A stretch of DNA of 29,577 nt from Planctomycetota bacterium (GTDB lineage: Bacteria; Planctomycetota; Phycisphaerae; UBA1845): contig JAJRSP010000046.1 of the NCBI GenBank assembly GCA_024278775.1, forward strand, positions 1 through 29,577. Direction: 5' to 3'. Both the position numbers and the translations under genes were made by a program. A model generated the notes under the pieces. It was not told where the DNA came from, searched no databases, and saw only the letters and a program-made list of their open reading frames with translations. This document shows positions 7,699-16,117 of this stretch, in pieces. How positions within the stretch are numbered: the first letter of the stretch is position 1; each line of letters begins with the position of its first letter.

Positions 7699-9243
7699 TT
7701 ATCGGCTCTGCCAAAACCGTGGCGTAAACAGCACGATGATCGTAAACATCTCCAGCCGGCCCAGCACCATGAGCATCGTCATGACCACCTTACTACCATC
7801 GGAAAACCAAGCGTAATTATGCGTCGCACCCACTCGGGCCAATCCGGGACCGATATTGTTCAACGTGGCAGCCGATGCGGTGGCGGCCGTCGTAATATCG
7901 ACTCCCTGGTGAGATTCCAACATCATCAGCAAGACCGTGCCGCCCGCGAACAGCAAGCCGATCCCCAGCGCATATACGAGCGTAGTGAGCTTGAGGTCGG
8001 AATCTATGGTTGATTTTCCGATCTTCAGGGTTCGCACGACCTTCGGTCGATAGACGTGCTCGAGCGCGGCCACCATGACCTTGAAGATGATCATGATTCT
8101 CACGACTTTGATGCCGCCGCCGGTGGATCCGGCCGACGCTCCGATGAACATGAGCACGAGTAGCGTCGCCTTGGCCACAAAACCCCACTGGTCAAAATCA
8201 ACGCTACAAAACCCCGTTGTCGTTTGAATTGATGTCACCTGAAACATCGCGTCGCGTAGGTGGGTGCTCAGGCTCGGAGCGGCCCCACCTGTTTCCGGCG
8301 GCGGTGCGTGGCGCGCCACACTGATGGTGACGATGACCGTGGCTGCCGCGATAATGACGAGGTACACGCGCAGCTCGCGATCCTCATAGACACTCCGCCA
8401 ACGGCGATGCAGCAGTTGGTGGTACAGGCTGAAGTTTACACCGGCCAGCACCATGAACACGATGATTACGATTTGTGTCGCGACGGAAGGGAAGCCGGCG
8501 ATGCTGGTGTCGAGCGTACTGAAACCGCCGGTTGCCAAGGTGGCGAAGGTGTGGCACACCGACTCGAACCAATCCATACCGCAGATGCGCAGCGCGATCA
8601 CTTCGATGAGCGTGAGCGCCACATAAATCAGCCAGAGCACGCGGGCGGTATCGCGCATGCGTGGGGTGACGCCTTCGGGAGACGGACCCGGTGCCTCAAT
8701 ACGATAGAGTCTGCGACTTCCCACGCCGAGCATCGGCAGCACGGCCACGAACAGCACGACAATGCCCAGTCCCCCGAGCCAGTGCGTCAGGGCACGCCAC
8801 AGGAGTATCGCCTTGGGAAGCGTGGAGATGGCCTGCACGACCGTCGCCCCCGTGGTGGTCAGCCCGCTCATCGCCTCGAAATAGCAACTGACGAAGCCAT
8901 CGAAATCGTGCGACACGCTACTTTGATCGTGTCGTAGCTGTGCCCAAATCCAATAAGGCATCGCTGCCACGGCCGCGCCGAGAAGCCAGCTTAGCGCCAC
9001 GAGCACCAACGCCTCTCGCTGTCCGATGAGCTGTTGGCCCTGCTTTCCGAGAACAAACAGAATCAGACCAAGCATCGCCGCGGCACCGGCTGAAAGAAAC
9101 ATCACCTCACATTCCAGCGCCGCCCCTTCGTTGCCGGCCACGTGCTCCACGGCGGCAAACGCCCCGACCGCCACGATGAGCGAACTCATCACGAACATCA
9201 GGAGCCCGAGGTAGCGACTAACGACGCGGGTTTCGAGAATCAT
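7699..9243 (-). CDS. trkH: Trk potassium uptake channel subunit TrkH
   Basis: This is a 514-residue integral membrane protein of the SKT (TrkH/TrkG/KtrB) family, which moves K+ through a pore made of four M1-P-M2 repeats. The four P-loop filters are visible: TTTGAT at 129-134, ATGGFS at 237-242, TTTGF at 341-345 and NNIGPG at 462-467. Gly is kept at the key position in each. The GASAGSTGGG segment at 368-377 corresponds to the gating loop region of the family. Length fits TrkH (about 480-550). The start codon overlaps the trkA stop (ATGA), so the two are translationally coupled. TrkA is the expected cytosolic gating partner. The assignment is secure; TrkH against TrkG is a naming matter. Confidence 0.95.
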   Translation of the reverse strand: MILETRVVSRYLGLLMFVMSSLIVAVGAFAAVEHVAGNEGAALECEVMFLSAGAAAMLGLILFVLGKQGQQLIGQREALVLVALSWLLGAAVAAMPYWIWAQLRHDQSSVSHDFDGFVSCYFEAMSGLTTTGATVVQAISTLPKAILLWRALTHWLGGLGIVVLFVAVLPMLGVGSRRLYRIEAPGPSPEGVTPRMRDTARVLWLIYVALTLIEVIALRICGMDWFESVCHTFATLATGGFSTLDTSIAGFPSVATQIVIIVFMVLAGVNFSLYHQLLHRRWRSVYEDRELRVYLVIIAAATVIVTISVARHAPPPETGGAAPSLSTHLRDAMFQVTSIQTTTGFCSVDFDQWGFVAKATLLVLMFIGASAGSTGGGIKVVRIMIIFKVMVAALEHVYRPKVVRTLKIGKSTIDSDLKLTTLVYALGIGLLFAGGTVLLMMLESHQGVDITTAATASAATLNNIGPGLARVGATHNYAWFSDGSKVVMTMLMVLGRLEMFTIIVLFTPRFWQSR

Positions 9244-10580
9244 TTGGTCACAAAAAGGTTGCGAAGTTTCCCGCCGACATCTCGCGGGCCGATGACCAAA
9301 ATGCGATCACCGGGTTGGATCTGATCCTCCGCACCGGGAAGATGAACGTTTTCGTCTCGTTGGATCGCTGCGATCATAGCGGATGCCGGCAGTTGGATAT
9401 TTCTGAGATCTTGTCCGATGATCTTGGCGCGCTTGGACGGTCTGATTTCATACACCTCGGCGACGTTGTCGGCAAAGGTCGCCAACGAGCGAACCGGGTC
9501 GGTCTCGATCAGCGAGCGCAACGCCTTAACCGCGTCACCACGCGGACTAAACGCGTGATCAATTCCGACATGCTCCATGAGATGAAGGTATTTGCTCTGC
9601 TGCACCACCGCGATGGCCGTCGCCACTCCGTTGCGTTTGGCCTGAGCACAGGCGAGGATGTTGTGTTCGTCCTCATCGGTCGCTGCGATAAACGTGCCCA
9701 CGCGTTCCATGTGTTCGTCGACAAAGGTGGTGGCATCGGTCGGATCCGCCTCCAAGATCGTCACATAGGGGAGCTTTTCGGCGAGTTCTTCCGCCCGTTC
9801 GCGCGACTGAACAAATACACGCACCGAAAAGATGCGACTTTTGAGCGCACGGCAAATCCACACGGCCGTTGCCGTCTGGCCCATAATGGCAAGAGTGATC
9901 CGCCTCTCTTTTCCTTTCGTAAAGATTTTGCGCGCCGCGTCAAAAGAATCCGAGCTTCCGAAAAGGGTCACGAAATCACCCGCGCGAATGATGGTCTCGG
10001 CGTCGGCCAACGTGGTAGTACCGTGTTGCTCTACCGTCGCCACGCGCACGCCGGAGGGCAGCAAGAGTTCTGCCAGTGATTGTCCCACCGCCGGTGTGCC
10101 TTGCCCCACCTCCACACGCTGCATCATCAACCGCCCCCGCGCGAACTCCTCCAGAGCAATCGACCCGGGGTTTCGTACGGCTCGCGCAATCGCCAGCGAA
10201 GTCAGGTATTCGGGACAGATGAGTTCGTCGATACCCAGACGTGTCGCGTATGACGTGCCGCGGAGTGAAAAGTTGGCCGTGTGGTGAACTCGAACGATGG
10301 TCTTCTTGGTGCCGCTCGCCTTTGCCACCGAGGCGGCGAGCATGTTGACCTCATCGTTCTGCGTGGCCGCGAGCATGAGATCACATCGCTCGGCACCGGC
10401 GTCCTGCAACACATCAAAATGCGCGCAGTGACCGGCTAAGGTACGTACGTCCAGCCGATCATTCAGCGACTGAAGCCGCCCCGCGCTGAGATCAATAACC
10501 GTGACATGGTGACCGGCGTCTGACAGCACCTCGGCCGCGTGACCCCCGACCTCACCTGCCCCCGCGATGATTACCTGCAT
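9240..10580 (-). CDS. trkA: Trk potassium uptake regulator TrkA
   Basis: This 446-residue cytosolic protein has the classical double RCK layout, RCK_N-TrkA_C-RCK_N-TrkA_C. The first Rossmann unit begins at once (MQVIIAGAGEVGGHAAEVL) with an intact GxGxxG motif at 7-12 and the strand-end acidic residue in VTVID, so it should bind NAD(H). The second Rossmann unit, at about residue 230, reads IMGQTATAVW where a glycine-rich motif is expected and may not bind nucleotide normally. Both TrkA_C modules are recognisable (SGVRVATVEQHG and GDRILVIGPRD). It lies directly upstream of trkH with a 4-nt overlap. A 187-nt gap separates it from the protease gene upstream, where a separate promoter could sit, although I see no clear one. 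Confidence 0.95.
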   Translation of the reverse strand: MQVIIAGAGEVGGHAAEVLSDAGHHVTVIDLSAGRLQSLNDRLDVRTLAGHCAHFDVLQDAGAERCDLMLAATQNDEVNMLAASVAKASGTKKTIVRVHHTANFSLRGTSYATRLGIDELICPEYLTSLAIARAVRNPGSIALEEFARGRLMMQRVEVGQGTPAVGQSLAELLLPSGVRVATVEQHGTTTLADAETIIRAGDFVTLFGSSDSFDAARKIFTKGKERRITLAIMGQTATAVWICRALKSRIFSVRVFVQSRERAEELAEKLPYVTILEADPTDATTFVDEHMERVGTFIAATDEDEHNILACAQAKRNGVATAIAVVQQSKYLHLMEHVGIDHAFSPRGDAVKALRSLIETDPVRSLATFADNVAEVYEIRPSKRAKIIGQDLRNIQLPASAMIAAIQRDENVHLPGAEDQIQPGDRILVIGPRDVGGKLRNLFVTK

Positions 10581-10767
10581 CGATTCGTTCTCGCGTCACC
10601 AACCGTGTGGGCCGTCATCCACGACAGCGCCAGGCTTCTTTTCCTCTCGCCATCAGCGGTATCGGGAACGCGACCGTCTGCGGCATCGAACGGGCGTTCA
10701 CCGGCCGCCACCGCGGTTCACAGCGATGCGGGCATGATACCCACTTCAGCAGTTCCGCACCAGAAAA

Positions 10768-11901
10768 TCAATCCGCCGATGGGTCGACACGCAAACGAAC
10801 GATATACGCCAGCCACGATCGCTGAAACGACGCATCCACCGGACCGAACGTGTCCGTGAACAGTGCCAATTCTTCTTCCGGTGTTACAGTCCGGCCACTC
10901 GGCCTGCCGGACAGCACACTGAGGTATTGCGAGAACTTCGGCCCATGCTCACGAGCCAGGTAAAACACCAGCGCCCAAGATTGGGCGTAGATCGTTGGGA
11001 CGCGTGTACCGTGTGCCGCCATCACACCATCATCGGCGATCAACTCCACCAGCGGTATCAGCCCCCCATCTCGAAATGCCTTCACATACAACGCATCAGA
11101 AAGTTTTTTCACTCCCAGATCCACGCCGATCGTATGGCGAAGGTCAGCCAGACGCCTCTGATTCGTACGGCGCAACTTGCCGTCAGGATTGGTCTGCGAG
11201 GTTTCAAACTGTGTCGCCAGACCTTCCACCAACCAGGTGGGGTTGTCCGCGCCCCATGCATGAATGCCTAGGTTGAACAATATCTGATGAGCCGCTTCAT
11301 GCTGAATCACTACCCGGTTGAACTCTTTTACGATCGCGGCGCGTTGCGTGACCAGGGTCAGCAGCTCACGTTCCGCGCCCTTTGGCCATGACGTGCCGGC
11401 ACGGTGCCTTCTATCTTGAAGTTGCGCAATTCTCTCTGTGACCGTGCGCAACGAAGGTCCGTTGAGGATGTTGCCAAAGATCGCGACGTTGCGGTTTGGC
11501 TCGTAGAAACCTGCGGCACCGAGCGGATCCACCCGGGCGGTCCGCGCGATGTCAGCGTAGTCCTTGTGCTGATCGATCAGCACGATCGGCATCGGCTCAG
11601 CGGGGGCGTCCATCGCAAACCCCCACGCCCGGCCGGCGCGTACGATCGAGCGGTAGGTGCCCTCCAGGCGGCCTACCAGCGGTCGAAGCATCACATAGTT
11701 GGTGTCGTACCAGATGAGAAAATGGTCGGTCGCACGTGTTCGGAACGCCTCACGGTGCGGCAGCGCCACCGGCGGCTTTCGATCCGGTACACGGCCGACA
11801 CCCAGAACCGACGCCGGGAGCGCTCCGCCGCCGATCATGAGGCACGCAAGCAGTCTCCCCGCCGAATGCCGACGCCCGTGCCGCTGATGCCGAATGTGCA
11901 T
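10768..11901 (-). CDS. DUF1570/peptidase MA-like metalloprotease
   Basis: This is a 377-residue probable zinc metallopeptidase. The start is taken at ATG 11901, 5 nt after AGAGG; an in-frame ATG (11904) and GTG (11907) lie just upstream. An Arg/His-rich N-terminus and a hydrophobic stretch (LLACLMIGGGALPASVLG, about 17-34) look like a signal peptide, so the enzyme probably acts outside the cytoplasm. The zinc motif HEAAH lies at 201-205. About 20 residues later comes WLVEGLA with Glu226, the usual third ligand of gluzincins. The HE..H...W..EG.A spacing is typical of DUF1570 proteins, which are abundant in planctomycetes. The substrate is unknown. It lies 26 nt downstream of the NAD(P)H-hydrate epimerase gene, so it is likely in the same transcript. 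Confidence 0.82.
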   Translation of the reverse strand: MHIRHQRHGRRHSAGRLLACLMIGGGALPASVLGVGRVPDRKPPVALPHREAFRTRATDHFLIWYDTNYVMLRPLVGRLEGTYRSIVRAGRAWGFAMDAPAEPMPIVLIDQHKDYADIARTARVDPLGAAGFYEPNRNVAIFGNILNGPSLRTVTERIAQLQDRRHRAGTSWPKGAERELLTLVTQRAAIVKEFNRVVIQHEAAHQILFNLGIHAWGADNPTWLVEGLATQFETSQTNPDGKLRRTNQRRLADLRHTIGVDLGVKKLSDALYVKAFRDGGLIPLVELIADDGVMAAHGTRVPTIYAQSWALVFYLAREHGPKFSQYLSVLSGRPSGRTVTPEEELALFTDTFGPVDASFQRSWLAYIVRLRVDPSAD

Positions 11902-11927
11902 CATCACCTCTTAGAGAAAGCCCGTGA

Positions 11928-12614
11928 TCAGTTTCCCTCTGCGGCGACATCTTCGATCAGTTGCGTCGGCACGCCAATATCAGCCACCTCCACACGACCA
12001 AGAATCGCCGGGGCGCCGCCGGCCGCATACCCCTGTTTGAGGGCCACGAAGGTAATCGTCAGATCGGCACGGACGGTGGCTTCGGACGGCTGCCCGCTAT
12101 CACAATCGAATCCGGATGGTACGTCGATCGACACGATCGCACGCTTGGGCGCGCGGTTCATCGCCTGGAGCAAACCCGCCACCGGATGGCGGACCTCTCC
12201 ATGAAAACCCGTGCCGAGTATCGCATCCACGAGAACATCTTTTTCGCCCATTGCCGCCAAGGCCCGCATCTGTGAGGGGGCGTCAAGCGCCGAGACCAGG
12301 TGCAGCCCCATTGCCGTGATGACCCGGTAGTTGGCGGCCGTGTCGGGTGTCATCTTTTCCGCATCGGCGATCATGACGAGACGAACGGACCACCCGCGAT
12401 TGGAAAGGTGCCTCGCGATGACACAACCGTCACCGCCGTTGTTGCCTCCGCCGCAGAAGAGCACGGCGCTGCCGGCCGGACCGTATACGCTCTCGATGAT
12501 CTCGGCCGCGTTACGCCCGGCGTTTTCCATCAGCACGAGACCCGACATGCCGTACTGTTCGAGCGCAAGGCGATCCACACGGCGTATCTGATCTCGGCTG
12601 AGAATCGTTGGCAT
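11928..12614 (-). CDS. nnrE: NAD(P)H-hydrate epimerase
   Basis: This 228-residue YjeF N-terminal domain protein interconverts the R and S epimers of hydrated NAD(P)H so that the partner dehydratase can repair them. The nucleotide-binding signature CGGGNNGGDG is at 54-63, followed by the substrate-site segments DAILGTGFHG (about 132-141) and SIDVPSGFDCDSG (about 167-179). In many bacteria this domain is fused to the ADP-dependent dehydratase NnrD. Here the protein ends after the epimerase domain and no dehydratase lies in the window. It begins 30 nt after nuoN, so it may be the first accessory gene of the nuo transcript. A job in repairing NADH damaged near complex I would make sense but is inferred only from position. 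Confidence 0.92.
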   Translation of the reverse strand: MPTILSRDQIRRVDRLALEQYGMSGLVLMENAGRNAAEIIESVYGPAGSAVLFCGGGNNGGDGCVIARHLSNRGWSVRLVMIADAEKMTPDTAANYRVITAMGLHLVSALDAPSQMRALAAMGEKDVLVDAILGTGFHGEVRHPVAGLLQAMNRAPKRAIVSIDVPSGFDCDSGQPSEATVRADLTITFVALKQGYAAGGAPAILGRVEVADIGVPTQLIEDVAAEGN

Positions 12615-12644
12615 GGTTTGACCGGTTATGGGGACATCGGCCTG

Positions 12645-14225
12645 CTATTGAAGCGGTGTGCTTGCCAGGCGGACCGACGCCGCTTCTTCGGTATCCGTTA
12701 CGTGAGAGGGGTCATCCTGCAGCGTCTGATGCCACACATGGACCGCGGCTTTTGCTTCCTTGGCCAGGTAGATCGGCCGGGCGAACACGACAAGCATCAA
12801 CAGACTGCACACGGCCAGGCTCAGTCGAACCGCACCGGAGCGGCTCGTGCGAACCACCTCTCCCACGGCAACACCCATATACGCGGCGCTGACGATACGC
12901 AGATAATACGCGGCAGCGATCGCCGCGTTGACCACGCCGACCACCGCCAGCACGATCATCGGACCGTGAAACGGGTGATGCTCCGGCATGGAAAACGCAC
13001 TGCTGAAGATATAGAGCTTACCGAGAAAGCCAGCCGTCGGTGGGAAGCCCATCAGACTGAACACACAGATGGCGAGCCCCAGCGCCGCGGCTGGCGCGCG
13101 CGATGCGAAACCGGAGAGATCATCCAGCGTCTCCAGCTCTCGATCATCGTGGCGGTAGGCGCTAAGCACGGCGAACACACCGAGGTTCATCACACCGTAC
13201 ACGGCGATATAGAAGAACATGGCGGCCACGCCGTCCTGCATGTAATCGACACCACCGGCAGAACCGGGGCCCACGAGCAAGCCGATCAGCATGTATCCGG
13301 TGTGGGCGATGCTCGAATAGGCGAGCATACGCTTGACGTTCTTTTGCAATAGCGCGAGCACATTACCGGCCGTCATCGTGACCGCCGCGACGATCCACAC
13401 GAGCCACATCAGATCGTTCGGAAGCGTCCAGTTGAAAGCGACGAACAGCTTGACCATCGCGATCATGCCCGCGAACTTCGGCACGAAACCGAGCAACCCC
13501 GTCACAGGCGACGCCGCACCCTCGTAGACGTCCGGCGCGTACACATGGAAGGGCACGGCCGCCACCTTGAACGCCAATCCGCAAAACGCCAGCAGAAAGC
13601 CAATCTTCGCCGCCGAACCCATCGTGCCCATGGTGAGGTGGGACACCACGCCGGTCGCCGTGTCGCTGTGGATCAGCGTCGTACCGGCCGCGCCGTACAA
13701 AAAGCTAAACCCATAGGCGAGCACCGCGGCGGCCATCGCGCCAAGGAAGAAATACTTCACGCATGACTCCGAGGCCCGGGAATCTTCGCGGCTGAGCGCG
13801 ATGAGCACATACGTCGGAACCGAAACCAGTTCGATCGCGAAGAACAGCACGATCCAATCGTTGGCCGAAGCCGTAAGCAACACGCCGAGGAGCGAAAACA
13901 GGATCATGGCCATGTATTCGCCGCGCTCGTGGCTGAGCCCCCGAGACCAGTTGACCAGCAGGATCAGCACACCCACGCCAAGCCCGATGATTCGGACGTA
14001 GTAGGTCATCGAGGTGAGCCATAGGCCCAGCGCGAACTCATCCCCGGCCGGTCGACCCGATCGAAGCGACACGAACAGTGCGGCCAGGAGGGTCAACAGC
14101 GCAACAGGGGACGCCCAGAAGCCGCCGCCCTTTTCGCGGGAGCCGCCGGCCAGCAGCGCAGCGCAGGCACCAAAGAGGAGGATCAACTCCGGACCAAACA
14201 TGGACATCACGGTACTAATCGTCAT
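12645..14225 (-). CDS. nuoN: NADH-quinone oxidoreductase subunit N
   Basis: This 526-residue subunit is one of three antiporter-like proton-pumping subunits of the complex I membrane arm, with about 14 transmembrane helices. Family signatures are present: FFAIELVSVPTYVLIAL near residue 125, with the conserved intramembrane Glu; KVAAVPFHVYAPDVYEGA near 225-245, with the conserved Lys; and KNVKRMLAYSSIAHTGYM near 300. Length is slightly above the usual 425-500 because of a hydrophilic C-terminus ending after residue 500. The start ATG overlaps the 3' end of nuoM by 11 nt and has GAGG 8 nt upstream. It is the last nuo gene of the cluster. Confidence 0.97.
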   Translation of the reverse strand: MTISTVMSMFGPELILLFGACAALLAGGSREKGGGFWASPVALLTLLAALFVSLRSGRPAGDEFALGLWLTSMTYYVRIIGLGVGVLILLVNWSRGLSHERGEYMAMILFSLLGVLLTASANDWIVLFFAIELVSVPTYVLIALSREDSRASESCVKYFFLGAMAAAVLAYGFSFLYGAAGTTLIHSDTATGVVSHLTMGTMGSAAKIGFLLAFCGLAFKVAAVPFHVYAPDVYEGAASPVTGLLGFVPKFAGMIAMVKLFVAFNWTLPNDLMWLVWIVAAVTMTAGNVLALLQKNVKRMLAYSSIAHTGYMLIGLLVGPGSAGGVDYMQDGVAAMFFYIAVYGVMNLGVFAVLSAYRHDDRELETLDDLSGFASRAPAAALGLAICVFSLMGFPPTAGFLGKLYIFSSAFSMPEHHPFHGPMIVLAVVGVVNAAIAAAYYLRIVSAAYMGVAVGEVVRTSRSGAVRLSLAVCSLLMLVVFARPIYLAKEAKAAVHVWHQTLQDDPSHVTDTEEAASVRLASTPLQ

Positions 14226-16107
14226 GGCGCGTCCCTCGTGTTACGAAGTTCGCGGCGAGGAAGTCAACGCTGCCGCCCGATGAAACGCCACCCACTTCAA
14301 GGTCACCCCGTTCAGGCCGGGTGGGCCATGGCTTCAGCCGTGGGGGACGCGAATCAGAGACCGATCGAGTTCCCCACGTCGAAAGATTCGACTCCCCCAC
14401 CTCTACAGAGGTGGGCCACCCATCCTCGCGATGTTCCACAACCCCGCCATCCACCACCGATTCGTAGCCCGCTACGGTTTCAATAAGAATATGTTGGCGC
14501 GTGGCGATCTCAAATGTTTGAAGAAGCGGTTTGGGGTAGACGCCGAGCACCACGCAACAGATGGCCAGTGGCACGAGAATCCCCTTTTCCCGACGTGTGA
14601 GGTCTTGTGTCAGCCCGGCCGATAGATCGGGCGTGTTCGGTGGTTCATTCAGCGGGCCGAACAGCACTCGTTGACACATCCAGAGCATGTACACGGCACC
14701 GAGAATGATGCCCAGCGCCGCCGGTATGGCGTATCCGTAACCGAGCGGCCCCACGACAAGCCGATCGGTTGTCTGGCCCGAGGTGGCCGTTCCCACCAGC
14801 ACGAGGAACTCACTCACAAAACCGTTCAGTCCCGGCAGTCCAATACTCGACAGCGTGAAGAACACCAAAAAGAATGCGAGCCACGGCATGCGCCGTGCCA
14901 ACCCGCCGATCTTGTGAATGTCTCGTGTATGATACCGCTCATAGATAAACCCGACGATCAGAAACAGCGCTCCGGTCGAGAGGCCGTGGTTAATCATATA
15001 GAGTACGCCGCCCGTCGCGCCGGCGACCTTCATGCTGAACAAACCGAGCATGCAAAAGCCGAGGTGCGACACGGATGAATAGGCCACCAGTTTTTTCACA
15101 TCCGTCTGCACCCACGCGGCCAGCGCTGCGTAGATGATCCCGATGATAGCCAGCACCGCGAAGATCGGTCCGAGCTTGACGGCCGCGATCGGAAGGATCG
15201 GCAGGCTCACACGACAGAACCCGTAGGTTCCCAGTTTGAGCAACACGCCCGCGAGGATCACGCTGCCGGCCGTCGGTGCCTCCGTGTGGGCCAGCGGCAA
15301 CCACGTATGCACGGGAAAAAGCGGCACCTTCACGGCAAAGCCGGCCGCAAATGCCAGGAACACCCACATCTGTACCGATGTGGGGATGTACCCACGCTGA
15401 CCAAGTCGCACGAGCTCCTGGATGTTGAGCGTGACATATCCCGCGTGCTTGCCCGACCAATAGGCGAGGAACACCACCCCGGCAAAAGTCAGCACGCTTC
15501 CCGCGAGGGTAAAGATGAACAGCTTGTTGGCGGCCTTGCGCCGATTCGGACCGCCCCATATCCCCACAATGAAAAACAGCGGGATCAGTGTGAACTCAAA
15601 GAACACATAGAAGAGGAGCAGATCGAGCGAGCAGAACACGCCCATCAGTCCGGTCTGGAGCAACAACAACAGCGCATAGTACTCACGACGGCGCTCACGT
15701 ATTCCGGTAAAGCTCGACAAAATCGCGATCGGCATCAACAACGCCGATAGCATGAGCAGCCAGATGCTGATACCGTCCACCCCCACACGGTAGGCGATAT
15801 CGATTGTCGGATAACTGGTGCCATCAAGCACCACGGTCTCACCCGTCGTGATCCACGGTATGTAGTGCCGCAGGAGGTAGTCGGTGCTGCCGAACTCATC
15901 GGCCGGGGCGTGAGCATAATAGGCCGTCATCGCGATACACGTCAGGAGGAACGTTACGGTCGAGCACAAAAGCGCGGTAGCGCCGGCCGAACGATCCGCC
16001 GAGCGCGACGGCAGCATAATCATCAGTGCGCCGACTGTAGGCAGGAAAATAACCAGCGTGAGGATCCAACTGTCCCCGCGAATATAGTCAGCGATAAAGT
16101 CGATCAT
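14215..16107 (-). CDS. nuoM: NADH-quinone oxidoreductase subunit M
   Basis: This is the second antiporter-like complex I subunit, 630 residues. The start ATG 16107 lies 10 nt after the nuoL stop. An in-frame upstream start at 16149 would lie inside nuoL and adds non-homologous residues. Hallmarks are the conserved Glu helix (DLLLFYVFFEFTLIPLFFI), the Lys segment PLFPVHTWLPLAHTEAP at about 265-280, and KKLVAYSSVSHLGFCMLG. Conserved sequence ends near residue 540. A hydrophilic tail of about 90 residues follows, rich in Pro, Arg, Ser and Gly. E. coli NuoM has 509 residues in total. Residues about 563-597 of the tail are encoded by a palindromic repeat (14319-14421), so the tail probably arose by insertion rather than as a functional domain. 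The extended frame now overlaps nuoN by 11 nt. Confidence 0.95.
   Translation of the reverse strand: MIDFIADYIRGDSWILTLVIFLPTVGALMIMLPSRSADRSAGATALLCSTVTFLLTCIAMTAYYAHAPADEFGSTDYLLRHYIPWITTGETVVLDGTSYPTIDIAYRVGVDGISIWLLMLSALLMPIAILSSFTGIRERRREYYALLLLLQTGLMGVFCSLDLLLFYVFFEFTLIPLFFIVGIWGGPNRRKAANKLFIFTLAGSVLTFAGVVFLAYWSGKHAGYVTLNIQELVRLGQRGYIPTSVQMWVFLAFAAGFAVKVPLFPVHTWLPLAHTEAPTAGSVILAGVLLKLGTYGFCRVSLPILPIAAVKLGPIFAVLAIIGIIYAALAAWVQTDVKKLVAYSSVSHLGFCMLGLFSMKVAGATGGVLYMINHGLSTGALFLIVGFIYERYHTRDIHKIGGLARRMPWLAFFLVFFTLSSIGLPGLNGFVSEFLVLVGTATSGQTTDRLVVGPLGYGYAIPAALGIILGAVYMLWMCQRVLFGPLNEPPNTPDLSAGLTQDLTRREKGILVPLAICCVVLGVYPKPLLQTFEIATRQHILIETVAGYESVVDGGVVEHREDGWPTSVEVGESNLSTWGTRSVSDSRPPRLKPWPTRPERGDLEVGGVSSGGSVDFLAANFVTRGTRHDD
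14319..14421. repeat. Composite palindromic element inside nuoM 3' end
   Basis: This element of about 103 bp is bounded by near-inverted ends (gggtgggcc at 14319-14327; gggccaccc at 14413-14421). It contains three further hairpins. Positions 14326-14343 have ccatggct/agccgtgg with one mismatch. Positions 14378-14392 have perfect gtcgaa/ttcgac arms. Positions 14396-14415 have perfect 9-bp cccacctct/agaggtggg arms. The 10-mer gtgggggacg at 14340-14349 recurs at 24761-24770 in the nuoD-nuoE spacer, and the ggcttcagcc core (14330-14339) recurs inverted at 6535-6544. It is read through in frame as part of the NuoM tail. This looks like a small non-autonomous repeat. Confidence 0.65.
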
Positions 16108-16117
16108 AGCAGCGAAC

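Noticed and set aside
7439..7714. A 91-codon minus-strand frame between trkH and the small membrane protein
   Set aside because: It overlaps the well-supported start of the gene at 7467 in another frame, lacks a clear ribosome site and has Arg/Cys-rich composition.
12300..13352. A 350-codon plus-strand frame opposite nnrE and nuoN
   Set aside because: It is antisense to two certain genes and has no recognisable domain; it exists because of third-position GC bias.
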